Source: Lysobacter sp. K5869
GTDB taxonomy: Bacteria; Pseudomonadota; Gammaproteobacteria; Xanthomonadales; Xanthomonadaceae
Direction: 5' to 3'
Length of the DNA: 64,000 bases
NCBI RefSeq assembly: GCF_018847975.1
Contig: NZ_CP072597.1
Location: 2,891,001-2,955,000, forward strand
The notes beneath the pieces were generated by a model. It saw nothing but the letters and a program-made list of their open reading frames with translations. It did no database searches and was not told the DNA's origin. Numbering within the stretch: the first letter of the stretch is position 1; each line of letters starts with the position of its first letter. This document shows positions 1 to 7,680 of this stretch, piece by piece. Made by a program: the position numbers and the translations under genes.

Positions 1-910
1 AGCCGTCGAGCTCGGTCAGGAATTGGCTCACCAACTTCGCCGAGGCCGACTCGCGCGAGTACTGGCGCTTGCCGCCGATGGCCTCGACCTCGTCGAAGAA
101 CACCACGGCCGGCGCCTGCTTGCGCGCGGTCTCGAAGATCGCATGCAGCTTGCGCTCGGATTCGCCGATATACATGTCCAGCACATCGGTGATCGCGACG
201 TTGAAGAAGCGCGCGCCGCATTCGCCGGCGGTGGCGCGGGCGAGCAGGGTCTTGCCGCAGCCCGGCGGGCCGTACAGCAGGATGCCGCCGCCGGAGCGGC
301 GCTTGAAGCGCTCGAACAGCGAGGGCTTGAGGAACGGGGTGACGATGCGGCGGCGGATCTGCTGCTTGACCTCGTCCAGCCCGCCGACTTCGGCGAAGCC
401 GATGCGCGCCTGCGCCGGTTGCAGCAGGCGGACCACGTCCTGCGCGTCGGTGTCGTCGTTGGCGATGCTGGTTTGCGCGCCCGCGCCGGGGCGGCGCGCG
501 GCGGCGAGCGAGATCACCTTGCCGCTGAGTTCCGACGCCAGCGCCGCGTCTTCCAGCGCCGGGTTGAGCGCGACGGCCTGTTGATAGAGCGAGCGCGCTT
601 CCTCGCGCGCGCCGTCGCCCAGGCGCAGGCGCGCGCGGGCGAACAGCGCGGCGGCCGAGTCGGGCGCGGCGACGAGCAGCACGCGTTCGTCGTCGCCTTG
701 GCGCAGCAGCAAGGCCAGCGCAGCGTCGCGGCGGGCCGGGTCGGCGAGCAGGGCGGGGCCGGACAGGTCCAGCGCGCGGCCCAGCGCGGCGGCGTCCGGC
801 GTGTTTAGGCAGGCGTCCACCACCAGCGTCGCCAGCGCCGGATTGGCCGGGCTGGCGGCGAGGGCGGCGAGCAGGCCGTCGAGCAATTCGTTCGGGGGCG
901 TATCGGGCAT
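1..910 (-). CDS. AAA+ ATPase of the CDC48/FtsH group (3' end beyond window)
   Basis: The visible part is residues 1-303, starting at the ATG whose complement is CAT at 908-910; the frame stays open to base 1, so the C-terminus lies outside the window. Residues 1-150 are Ala/Leu-rich and helical, with a TPR-like stretch at about 101-124. An AAA module follows: Walker A GPPGCGKT (214-221), Walker B VVFFDE (269-274), and a 'YIGESERKLHAIF' second-region pattern typical of CDC48, katanin and FtsH relatives. The family remodels or unfolds proteins using ATP. No membrane segment or zinc-protease domain is visible in this part. The gene is divergent from the MoxR operon across 273 bp, which suggests, without proving, that it belongs to the same system. 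Confidence 0.88.
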   Translation of the reverse strand, partial: MPDTPPNELLDGLLAALAASPANPALATLVVDACLNTPDAAALGRALDLSGPALLADPARRDAALALLLRQGDDERVLLVAAPDSAAALFARARLRLGDGAREEARSLYQQAVALNPALEDAALASELSGKVISLAAARRPGAGAQTSIANDDTDAQDVVRLLQPAQARIGFAEVGGLDEVKQQIRRRIVTPFLKPSLFERFKRRSGGGILLYGPPGCGKTLLARATAGECGARFFNVAITDVLDMYIGESERKLHAIFETARKQAPAVVFFDEVEAIGGKRQYSRESASAKLVSQFLTELDG

Positions 911-1041
911 GGCGGCATCCGGGCCGGCGAGGCGTGATCGAAAGGGCGGGGCGCAACGGGATCGCTAGGGTAACCAACCGCGCCGCCGGCCGGCGAGGCG
1001 CGCACAGCGCTGCGACGCTCACGATCCTAACGCGACGCGAG

Positions 1042-1071
1042 TTGCGGTTTCGCGCGGCCGGCGCCTACAGT
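1042..1071 (+). promoter_or_regulatory. Possible sigma70-type promoter of the MoxR operon
   Basis: TTGCGG at 1042-1047 and TACAGT at 1066-1071 are separated by 18 bp. This would place transcription start about 105 nt before the MoxR ATG. The 273-bp gap also has to hold the promoter of the divergent AAA+ gene, which I could not pick out. The call rests on hexamer similarity only. Confidence 0.3.
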
Positions 1072-1183
1072 GCGCGCGTGGCCGGCGCACGCGCGCGGCC
1101 GTTCCGATCAAACCCCAACGCCACGCCGCCGCGGCCGTTCCCGCCGCCGCCGCGCGCCGCCAAGGACTCAGGCCGCTCCCGTC

Positions 1184-2347
1184 ATGACTTCCAGTTCCGC
1201 CGCCCCGAACCCGGCCGCTCCCGATTCCGCCGCCCAGCAAGCCGCGGCCCGCGTCCGCGACGCCGCGCACGCGGCCACCGCCGGGCTGGTCGAGCGCGAA
1301 CAACTCGCCGAACTGATCGTGCTGGCGGCGGTGGCGCAAGAGCATCTGCTGATCCTCGGCCCGCCCGGCACCGCCAAGAGCGCGGTGGTGCGGCGTGTCG
1401 CCGCGGCGCTGGGCGGACGCTATTTCGAATACCTGCTGGGCCGCTTCACCGAACCCTCGGAACTGTTCGGCCCGGTCGATCTGCGCCGCCTGCGCGAGGG
1501 CGTGGTCGAGACCGACGTCAGCGGCATGCTGCCCGAAGCCGAGGTCGCCTTCCTCGACGAAGTGTTCCTGGGCTCGACCGCGATCCTCAACACCTTGCTC
1601 GGCGTGCTCAACGAGCGTCGCTTCCGCCGCGGCCACACCCAGATCGCGTGCCCGCTGCGCGTTTGCGTCGGCGCGTCGAACGCGCTGCCCGACGACGAAT
1701 CGCTGGCCGCGTTCGCCGACCGTTTCTTGCTGCACCTGTTCGTCGAACCGGTGCCGGACCATCAGCTCGAAGCGCTGCTCGCCGGCGGCTGGCAGGCCGA
1801 GCGCGCGGCCTTGTCGCATCAGGCCGAACTCAGCGACATCGACGAACTGAGCCGGCGCGTGCCGATGGTGGCGATGGAGCGCGCGCGCGGTTTGTTGGCG
1901 CAGGCGATCCGCAAATTGCGCGGCGCCGGGCTGAGCTTGTCGGACCGGCGCATCGTCAAAGTGCAGCGTCTGATCGCCGCGGCCACGGTGCTGGCCGGGC
2001 GCGACAGCGCGAGCGAGGCCGATCTGTGGCCGCTGTTCTACGTCATGCCCACGCGCGAAGCGCAGTTGGCCGCGCAGGAGGTGCTGCGCGATTCGCTCGC
2101 CGCCGCCGCCAATCCGACCTTGCGCGCGGCGGTCGAACACGCCGCGCTGCAGCCGGTTTCGCGGGTGGCGCGCTTGCTCGAAGCCGCGCGCAACTGTCTG
2201 GCCGGCGCGGCCGACGCGCCGGGCGCCGGCGTCATCGCTGAGGCGTTGCTGCGCGAGATCGACGCCAACTTCGACAGCGACCGCCTGCCGGCCGAACTGG
2301 CCGCCGAGCGCGCGCGTCTGGCCGAACGGGTGACGGCGGCGGCATGA
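1184..2347 (+). CDS. MoxR-family AAA+ ATPase of a ternary (vWA/beta-propeller) system
   Basis: The protein is 387 aa from the ATG at 1184; an upstream in-frame extension to 1070 is Arg-rich and looks non-coding. The MoxR/RavA-type AAA core is clear: Walker A GPPGTAKS (59-66), the 'GRFTEPSELFGP' loop, Walker B VAFLDEVF (121-128), and a sensor-like 'GASNALPDDESLAAFADRFLL' region. MoxR ATPases work as chaperone-like motors, usually with a von Willebrand A partner encoded next door, to insert cofactors or remodel complexes. The stop codon overlaps the start of the next gene (ATGA), implying translational coupling. The two downstream genes supply a vWA-like and a beta-propeller protein, which is why I assign it to the MoxR-vWA-beta-propeller class rather than to ravA. 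Confidence 0.92.
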   Translation: MTSSSAAPNPAAPDSAAQQAAARVRDAAHAATAGLVEREQLAELIVLAAVAQEHLLILGPPGTAKSAVVRRVAAALGGRYFEYLLGRFTEPSELFGPVDLRRLREGVVETDVSGMLPEAEVAFLDEVFLGSTAILNTLLGVLNERRFRRGHTQIACPLRVCVGASNALPDDESLAAFADRFLLHLFVEPVPDHQLEALLAGGWQAERAALSHQAELSDIDELSRRVPMVAMERARGLLAQAIRKLRGAGLSLSDRRIVKVQRLIAAATVLAGRDSASEADLWPLFYVMPTREAQLAAQEVLRDSLAAAANPTLRAAVEHAALQPVSRVARLLEAARNCLAGAADAPGAGVIAEALLREIDANFDSDRLPAELAAERARLAERVTAAA

Positions 2348-2763
2348 ACTGGGAGTGGGGCCCGGAACCGGAACCGCCCGCGCCGCAGGGCGCGGCCGGC
2401 GTCGGCCGCGCCGTCTCGCGCGCGTTGCTGGCCGCGGTGGAAGCGTTGGAACCGGCGCGGCGCGGCAAGCTCATGCTCACCGCCAACGCCGATGTGCTGG
2501 TCGCCACCGGCCCCGCCGCGGAACTGCCGTGGTGCGAAGGCGTGCTCTACATCGCTCCGCGCGAACCCGCGCCGGCGCTGTGGTTGCCGACCACGCAGCG
2601 CCCGCAATTGCCGCTGGATTTGCTGCAACGCGCGCTGGAGCGCCGCCACCGGCCCTCGCCGCTGCTGATGCTGCGCGAACCGGCGCAACTGGTGCCGCTG
2701 CACCGCGCGCTGCCGGCCAGCGACGAACTGATCGCGCAGATCCGCGCGCGCTGGCAGGACTGA
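2344..2763 (+). CDS. Small accessory protein of the MoxR/beta-propeller system
   Basis: The 139-aa protein starts inside the MoxR stop codon (ATGA overlap). It is soluble, with no signal peptide or membrane span. It shows a Trp-containing N-terminus, a central 'LPWCEGVLYIAPR' motif and a helical C-terminal half ending in WQD. I do not recognise an enzymatic motif. Position and size match the small accessory domains (bpX series) described for MoxR-vWA-beta-propeller ternary systems, and the LPW.xGV.Y pattern looks like bpX5, but that number is from memory and unverified. The next gene starts 5 nt after its stop, so it is certainly part of the operon. Confidence 0.75.
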   Translation: MNWEWGPEPEPPAPQGAAGVGRAVSRALLAAVEALEPARRGKLMLTANADVLVATGPAAELPWCEGVLYIAPREPAPALWLPTTQRPQLPLDLLQRALERRHRPSPLLMLREPAQLVPLHRALPASDELIAQIRARWQD

Positions 2764-2767
2764 GCGC

Positions 2768-4624
2768 ATGCGCCTGCCCGCGACCCTGGCGCCCTGGCGG
2801 CAGTGGCTGGACTGGTTCGACCCGGACCTGGCCGGCGCGCTCGGCGACGTCTTGCTGCGCCTGCATCCGTTGCTCGGCGCGTTCCGCCTGCGCGCGCTGC
2901 GCGGACGCAGCGAGCCCGAAGGCATCGACGACCTGCGCCGGCGCGGCAGCTACGAACGCCTGCTGCTCAGCGAGTGGGCGCTGGCCGACGCCGCGCCGGA
3001 AGAATTCGACCGCCGCGCCGCCGGCGGCGAGCATTTGTTCCTGAGCCCGAAACTGATCGCGCGTCAGGCCGACGCGCTGACCGTGGCGGTGTTCGACAAC
3101 GGCCCGGCGCAACTCGGCGCGCCGCGTTTGTTGCATATGGCGTTGTGGATTTTGTTGGCGCAGCGCGCGCAGGCGGCGAAGGCGCGGTTCTTGTGGGGCG
3201 TGCTGAGCGCGCCGGGCGAACTGTTCGAGGCCGATTCGGAGGAGCGTTTGCGCGAGTTGTTGAGCGCGCGGACATGGCGGTTCGGCGAGAGCGCCGGCGG
3301 CTCGGCGCAGGCGCGCGCGGCGCTGGAGCAGGAATGGGCGCGTTGCCTGGATGGCTTGCAGCCGAGCCCGAGCGAGCGCTGGTCGATCGGCGCGCCGGGC
3401 GCGGGGCATGGCCTCGGCCATCGCGTCGGCATCGGCGCGGCGCAGACCGGCGAACTGACGGTGACGGTGAGCGCGGCCAGCGCGCGGCGCGAGGCCACGC
3501 TGGCCTTGCCCGATCCGGCGCGGGCGAAGCGGTTGCTGCACGGGCTGTTCGTGCTGCAGCCGGGGACGGTGGCGGCGGTCGATGAGATCGGGCCGGTGCG
3601 GGTGGTGCGGGTGGCGCGCAAGATTTCGCTCAAGCAGCCGCCGCTGTTGTCGCCCAACGGCTTGTCGGTGGCGGTGCCGCTGCTGAACGAGCACGCCGCG
3701 CACTTGCACCGGCTGGCGGGCCGGCGCCGGCTCGAAGAGCCCCACCATGCGCCGTACTTATGGTCGTTGGTGGCGGCGACCATCCACACGCACAGGCTCG
3801 GTGCGTGCTTGATCGGCGATCGCCAGGTGGAGTTCCGCTCGTTGCCCGGATTCGCCCGCGGTCCGTTGCCGCCGCAGCTGAATCACCGGCCCGAACGCGG
3901 GCGTTGGCTGCCGATGATCTGGGTGCAGCCGATGGACGCGCGCGCCAGCGGCCGGCACAAGCCGCAGCCGGAACTGTTCCTGCTCCACGCTGGCGCCCTG
4001 TGGCGTTGGCGTTCGCAGGACGCCGGCCTGGATCCGCAGACGTTCGCGCCGTTTGCGCGCGACGTGCTGGCGATCGCGCCGATGCACGAAGCCTGGGTGG
4101 ACTACCTGCGCTTGCACGGCGGCAGCCTGCAGATCGGCACCAGCCGCAACGGTCACGGCCAGCGTCCGGTGGCCCAGGTCGATTGCGCCGGCGAGGCGCG
4201 ATCGGGCTGGCTGGCCGTGCAGCGGGTCAAAGGCCTGTATCGCCACGTCGCGGCGGTGGAGCTGCGCGTCGGCGGCCACGGCGGCGACCGCGCCGGGGCG
4301 TGGCGGGTGCTGCAATGGGACAACGGCGCGGTCGCGGTGGATTTCGAGATCATCCTACCCAGCGAATGGAAGGTGATCGGCGTCGACGCGCCGCGCGACG
4401 GCGGACCCGCGCTGATCGCGATCAACCCCGACCGCACGGCGCTGCTGTCGCTCGGCGAGAAGGAGCGCCGCACCCTGTACCGGTCCGCGGCCCGGCTCAG
4501 CGTCGGCAGCGTCGCCGGCGGCGGCGAGACCATCGCCCTGATCGACCTCGACGGCCGCCTGGTGGTGTTGCACGAACGCGGCGCCAGCATCACGATCTAC
4601 GCCGGGGGGGAAGGCGATGGTTGA
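2768..4624 (+). CDS. vWA-like plus beta-propeller protein of the ternary system
   Basis: The protein is 618 aa, with its ATG 5 nt after the upstream stop. Residues about 95-170 ('TVAVFDNGPAQLGAPRLLHM' followed by an alternating helix/strand region) resemble a von Willebrand A fold. The metal-binding DxSxS is replaced by DNGPA, so the site is degenerate. From about residue 220 to the end the chain is a run of short beta-strand repeats with recurring W/L-DxDGxL endings, consistent with a beta-propeller. In this class of system the vWA protein bridges the MoxR motor and a sensor or effector, and the propeller is thought to bind a target. The fold call is by eye from residue pattern; no signal peptide is present, so the protein is cytoplasmic. 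Confidence 0.7.
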   Translation: MRLPATLAPWRQWLDWFDPDLAGALGDVLLRLHPLLGAFRLRALRGRSEPEGIDDLRRRGSYERLLLSEWALADAAPEEFDRRAAGGEHLFLSPKLIARQADALTVAVFDNGPAQLGAPRLLHMALWILLAQRAQAAKARFLWGVLSAPGELFEADSEERLRELLSARTWRFGESAGGSAQARAALEQEWARCLDGLQPSPSERWSIGAPGAGHGLGHRVGIGAAQTGELTVTVSAASARREATLALPDPARAKRLLHGLFVLQPGTVAAVDEIGPVRVVRVARKISLKQPPLLSPNGLSVAVPLLNEHAAHLHRLAGRRRLEEPHHAPYLWSLVAATIHTHRLGACLIGDRQVEFRSLPGFARGPLPPQLNHRPERGRWLPMIWVQPMDARASGRHKPQPELFLLHAGALWRWRSQDAGLDPQTFAPFARDVLAIAPMHEAWVDYLRLHGGSLQIGTSRNGHGQRPVAQVDCAGEARSGWLAVQRVKGLYRHVAAVELRVGGHGGDRAGAWRVLQWDNGAVAVDFEIILPSEWKVIGVDAPRDGGPALIAINPDRTALLSLGEKERRTLYRSAARLSVGSVAGGGETIALIDLDGRLVVLHERGASITIYAGGEGDG

Positions 4625-7388
4625 TGCGTCCGGCGCGCAAGTGCGTTATCCGGTCTGGCGCGGCCAGCAGGCCGTGGCCGGGCTGTGGCTGCCCGCGGAT
4701 TGGCTCGACGCGCGACAGCGCGGCGAGCGCCTGCTGCGCTGGTGGGCGCCGGGCTGCCGCGCGTGGCGTTTCGAGAGCGGCGCGGCGCGCGGCGATCTGC
4801 TGCGCTTCGAGGGCGAACGCGCCTTGCACTGCGAACGCATCGGCGCCACGCCGTTGTGCCGGATCGGCGCGCACGGGCTTTACGCGGGGCCGCTGACCGA
4901 ACGCGAGCGCGAAGGCTTGGCGCCGGCCGATGTGCGTCTGGTGCTGGGCGGGCGGTCGGTCGCGTTGGATTTGAGCGAAGGCGAGGCGTTGGATCCGTCG
5001 CTGGCGATCGATCTGGACGCTTACGCCTTGCACGACACGTTCGCCTGCGATCGCGCGCTGCCGAAGTTGGGCGCGGACCTGCTCGCCGGCAAGAACGTGC
5101 GCGACGTGCTCGGCGGGCGCATTCCGCCGCCGAGCGAGGAGCGCAAGCGCTTCCTGCGCGCGCTCGGCCGCGACGGCGGCGGCGACGGGCCGACGAGCGT
5201 GGGCGAACGCGCGGTCGCGTGGCGCGACGGCGCGGCGGCATGGCTGTTGCGTCGGTTTCCCGGATTGGCCGGCGACAGCGCGAGCGGCGCGGGGAAAGCG
5301 AACGCTGCGCAAGCGTCCGGCGGCGGCGTCGCCGCGCGCGCGCAGTCGCCGCGCCCGCAGCGTTGGCGCGCGGCGCTCGCGCGCATGGCCGCGGCGAGCG
5401 GCGCGGCGCGGTTGATCGGCCTGCGCCAGGGCGCGTACCTGCGCCGCCTGATGGAACAGTTCGACCGCGGCGACCTCATGGAAGCGCTGCGCCATGCCTT
5501 GCCCATCGACGGCGACGGCGGCGATTCGCTCGGCCAAGCCTTCGGCACGCCGGGCCGGCGCGCGGATCTGCGCATCGGCGCGCAACGCGGCGCCGGCGCG
5601 AGCATCGGCGCGGGCGACGACATCCGCGAGTCGCTGCGCCAGCGTTATCGGCAAGCGTTCGAGCGCCTGGACCGGCAAGGCCGCGTCGACGAAGCGGTGT
5701 TCGTGCTCGCCGAATTGCTCAGCGCGCGCCAGGAAGCGCTGGATTACCTGCTCAAGCACGAACGCGCGGCGCAGGCCGCGGAACTGGCGCTGGGCTGGGA
5801 CATGCCCGCCGACACGATCATCCGCCTGCTGTTGTTGGCCGGCGACCGCGAGCGCGCGGTGATGGTGGCGCGCCGCGACAACGCCTTCGCCGCCGCGGTG
5901 GCGATGCTGGAAGCCAAGCGCGACCAAGCGGGGCACGCGCTGGCGCTGCGCCGCGAATGGGGCCGCGCGTTGGCCGCGCAAGGGCGCTGGCTGGAGGCGG
6001 TGGACGCGGTCTGGCCGGACGCCGATCCGAACTCGGATTCGCGCGAAAACGCCGGCCGCTGGTTGCAGGCGGCGGAAGCCGGCGGCGCGGAATTGTCGGC
6101 GCGCGCCCTGGTGCAGCGCGCCAGCCTGTTGCCCGACACCATCAAACACTACGCCGCGCGCATCGACGCCTTGGCCGACGCCGACGCGCCCGCCGGCGCG
6201 CGCGAAGCGCTCGGGCTGGCGCTGGCCGGCTGCGCGCAAGGCAACGCCGCGCTGGCGCGGATCGCCGCGCGCACGCTGCCGGCGCTGGCGGCCGACCGCG
6301 CCGGCGGCGCCAACGCGCTGGAACGCGCGCAGTTGGAGCGGATCCTCAAGCTCGCCGACGATCCCTGGCTGGCGGCCGATCTGCCGACCTGGAGCCTGCC
6401 GTCGGCGCCGCGCGCCGCGCCGCTGTGGGACCGCACCGAACCGCTGCAGCTGCGGATCGAGGACGCCGCCGGCATCCAGCCGCCGCTGGATCTGGCCGCG
6501 CTCGGCGAGGGCCGCTGGCTGGCCGCGTTGGGCGAGGCCGGCGCGGCGGTCTACGACGCCGCCGGCCGCTGCCTGCGCCGTTACGCGGTGCCCGCGCACC
6601 GGCTGGTGATCGGCGACAGCGGCGAGGTCGCGCTGGCGCTGGCCAAGCGCGATTCGGTGTGGCGCATCGCCCGGCTCGATCTGACCCGGCACGGCATCGA
6701 CGACCTCGGCGCGATGCCGCTGCCGTTCTTCGCCGACCGTTTCGACGGCATCGCCTGGTCGGTGGCGACGCCGCAACGCATCGTCGCGCTCGACGCCGGC
6801 CCGCCGGCCGCGGGCGCGCGGCCGCTGGAGGTGTTGTGGAGCGTCGGCGATCTCGGCGGGCAGATCGTGCAGGCGCGGTTCCTGCGCCACGACGAACTGT
6901 TCCTGGTCGCCGGCGCCGGCGCCACCTCGGTCTGGCATTACCGCACCCATCCCAACCGCGCGCTGGTGTCGCGCGAGGCGGTGGAGCTGGAAACCCACGG
7001 CACCTTGCTCGATCCGCACAACGTCGTCAGCGACGTGCGCTTGCAGGTCGACGACTCCGGCGCGGCGCGGTTCTCGTTCCGCAGCATGCAGCGCGAGTGC
7101 GCGATCGACCTGGAGCCGGTCGAGCCCGGTTGCGGCGACTGCGGCGGGCGCGTGCTGCCGCTGGCGCGTGGCTTCGTCGTCGTGCTGCACGGGCGTACGC
7201 GCATGCGCGCGCACCTGATCCGCCGCGGCGACCAGCCGCGGGCGCGCTGCGTGGCGCGGATCGATTGGCCGCTGGGAACGTTGCGCGCGCGCGAGCAGCC
7301 GGAACGGGTGGTGTTGTTCGACGAGCGCGGGCGGGCGTTGAGCTTGGGGGTGGGGAATTCGCAGGCGCGGGCGGTGCAGGTGCTTTGA
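4617..7388 (+). CDS. Large bpX6-like protein with helical repeats and C-terminal beta-propeller
   Basis: The protein is 923 aa and its ATG lies 8 nt inside the previous gene. Residues 1-110 carry a 'PVWRGQQAVAGLWLPADWL' start and a 'GDLLRF' element that I associate with the bpX6 domain of MoxR-vWA-beta-propeller systems. Residues about 120-230 are low-complexity and Ala/Arg-rich. About 310-590 is an alpha-helical repeat region of TPR-like pairs. About 610-920 is a beta-propeller with repeated blade-like units ending in short hydrophobic strands. No catalytic motif is visible. As the last gene of a four-gene overlapping operon it is the likeliest recognition or scaffold subunit. Domain limits are approximate and the bpX6 name is from memory. 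Confidence 0.75.
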   Translation: MVDASGAQVRYPVWRGQQAVAGLWLPADWLDARQRGERLLRWWAPGCRAWRFESGAARGDLLRFEGERALHCERIGATPLCRIGAHGLYAGPLTEREREGLAPADVRLVLGGRSVALDLSEGEALDPSLAIDLDAYALHDTFACDRALPKLGADLLAGKNVRDVLGGRIPPPSEERKRFLRALGRDGGGDGPTSVGERAVAWRDGAAAWLLRRFPGLAGDSASGAGKANAAQASGGGVAARAQSPRPQRWRAALARMAAASGAARLIGLRQGAYLRRLMEQFDRGDLMEALRHALPIDGDGGDSLGQAFGTPGRRADLRIGAQRGAGASIGAGDDIRESLRQRYRQAFERLDRQGRVDEAVFVLAELLSARQEALDYLLKHERAAQAAELALGWDMPADTIIRLLLLAGDRERAVMVARRDNAFAAAVAMLEAKRDQAGHALALRREWGRALAAQGRWLEAVDAVWPDADPNSDSRENAGRWLQAAEAGGAELSARALVQRASLLPDTIKHYAARIDALADADAPAGAREALGLALAGCAQGNAALARIAARTLPALAADRAGGANALERAQLERILKLADDPWLAADLPTWSLPSAPRAAPLWDRTEPLQLRIEDAAGIQPPLDLAALGEGRWLAALGEAGAAVYDAAGRCLRRYAVPAHRLVIGDSGEVALALAKRDSVWRIARLDLTRHGIDDLGAMPLPFFADRFDGIAWSVATPQRIVALDAGPPAAGARPLEVLWSVGDLGGQIVQARFLRHDELFLVAGAGATSVWHYRTHPNRALVSREAVELETHGTLLDPHNVVSDVRLQVDDSGAARFSFRSMQRECAIDLEPVEPGCGDCGGRVLPLARGFVVVLHGRTRMRAHLIRRGDQPRARCVARIDWPLGTLRAREQPERVVLFDERGRALSLGVGNSQARAVQVL

Positions 7389-7419
7389 GTGTCAGGTCGC
7401 GGTGTCGATGGGTTCACTG

Positions 7420-7591
7420 CCTGTAGGAGCTGCGCGAGCTGCGACCAAACGCAGAGGTTCAATACCACGCCGCATCCGAAGCCCGGCCCTACGAGCGCTG
7501 TCTGTCGAAACCACGCCGATTGGACGGGCTTCGGGCGACTGCGCTTGCGTAAACCTCTGCGTTTGGTCACAGCTCGCGCAGCTCCTACAGG
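7420..7591. repeat. Composite inverted-repeat element (REP/MITE-like), copy 1
   Basis: Outer arms at 7420-7459 and 7552-7591 are 40 bp each and complementary at 39 positions; they begin CCTGTAGGAGCTGCGCGAGC. Inside lies a second inverted pair built on CCGAAGCCCG and CGGGCTTCGG. The same architecture recurs at 40362-40529. It sits between the convergent ends of the bpX operon and the first M13 gene. Confidence 0.85.
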
Positions 7592-7624
7592 TAGTAAACC
7601 CCTCCTCACCGCGATCTGGCGGCA

Positions 7625-7658
7625 AAGAAAAAGCCCGGCGTTCGCCGGGCTTTTTCGT
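7625..7658. terminator. Bidirectional rho-independent terminator
   Basis: GCCCGGCG and CGCCGGGC form an 8-bp GC stem (7633-7640 with 7643-7650), flanked by an A-rich tract on the left and five T on the right. It lies between convergent genes ending at 7388 and 7681 and can serve both strands. Confidence 0.88.
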
Positions 7659-7680
7659 TACTCAAGAACCGAACCGACGA

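Noticed and set aside
1070..1183. N-terminal extension of the MoxR protein
   Set aside because: The in-frame extension is Arg/Pro-rich, lacks family similarity and overlaps the probable promoter; the ATG at 1184 is preferred.
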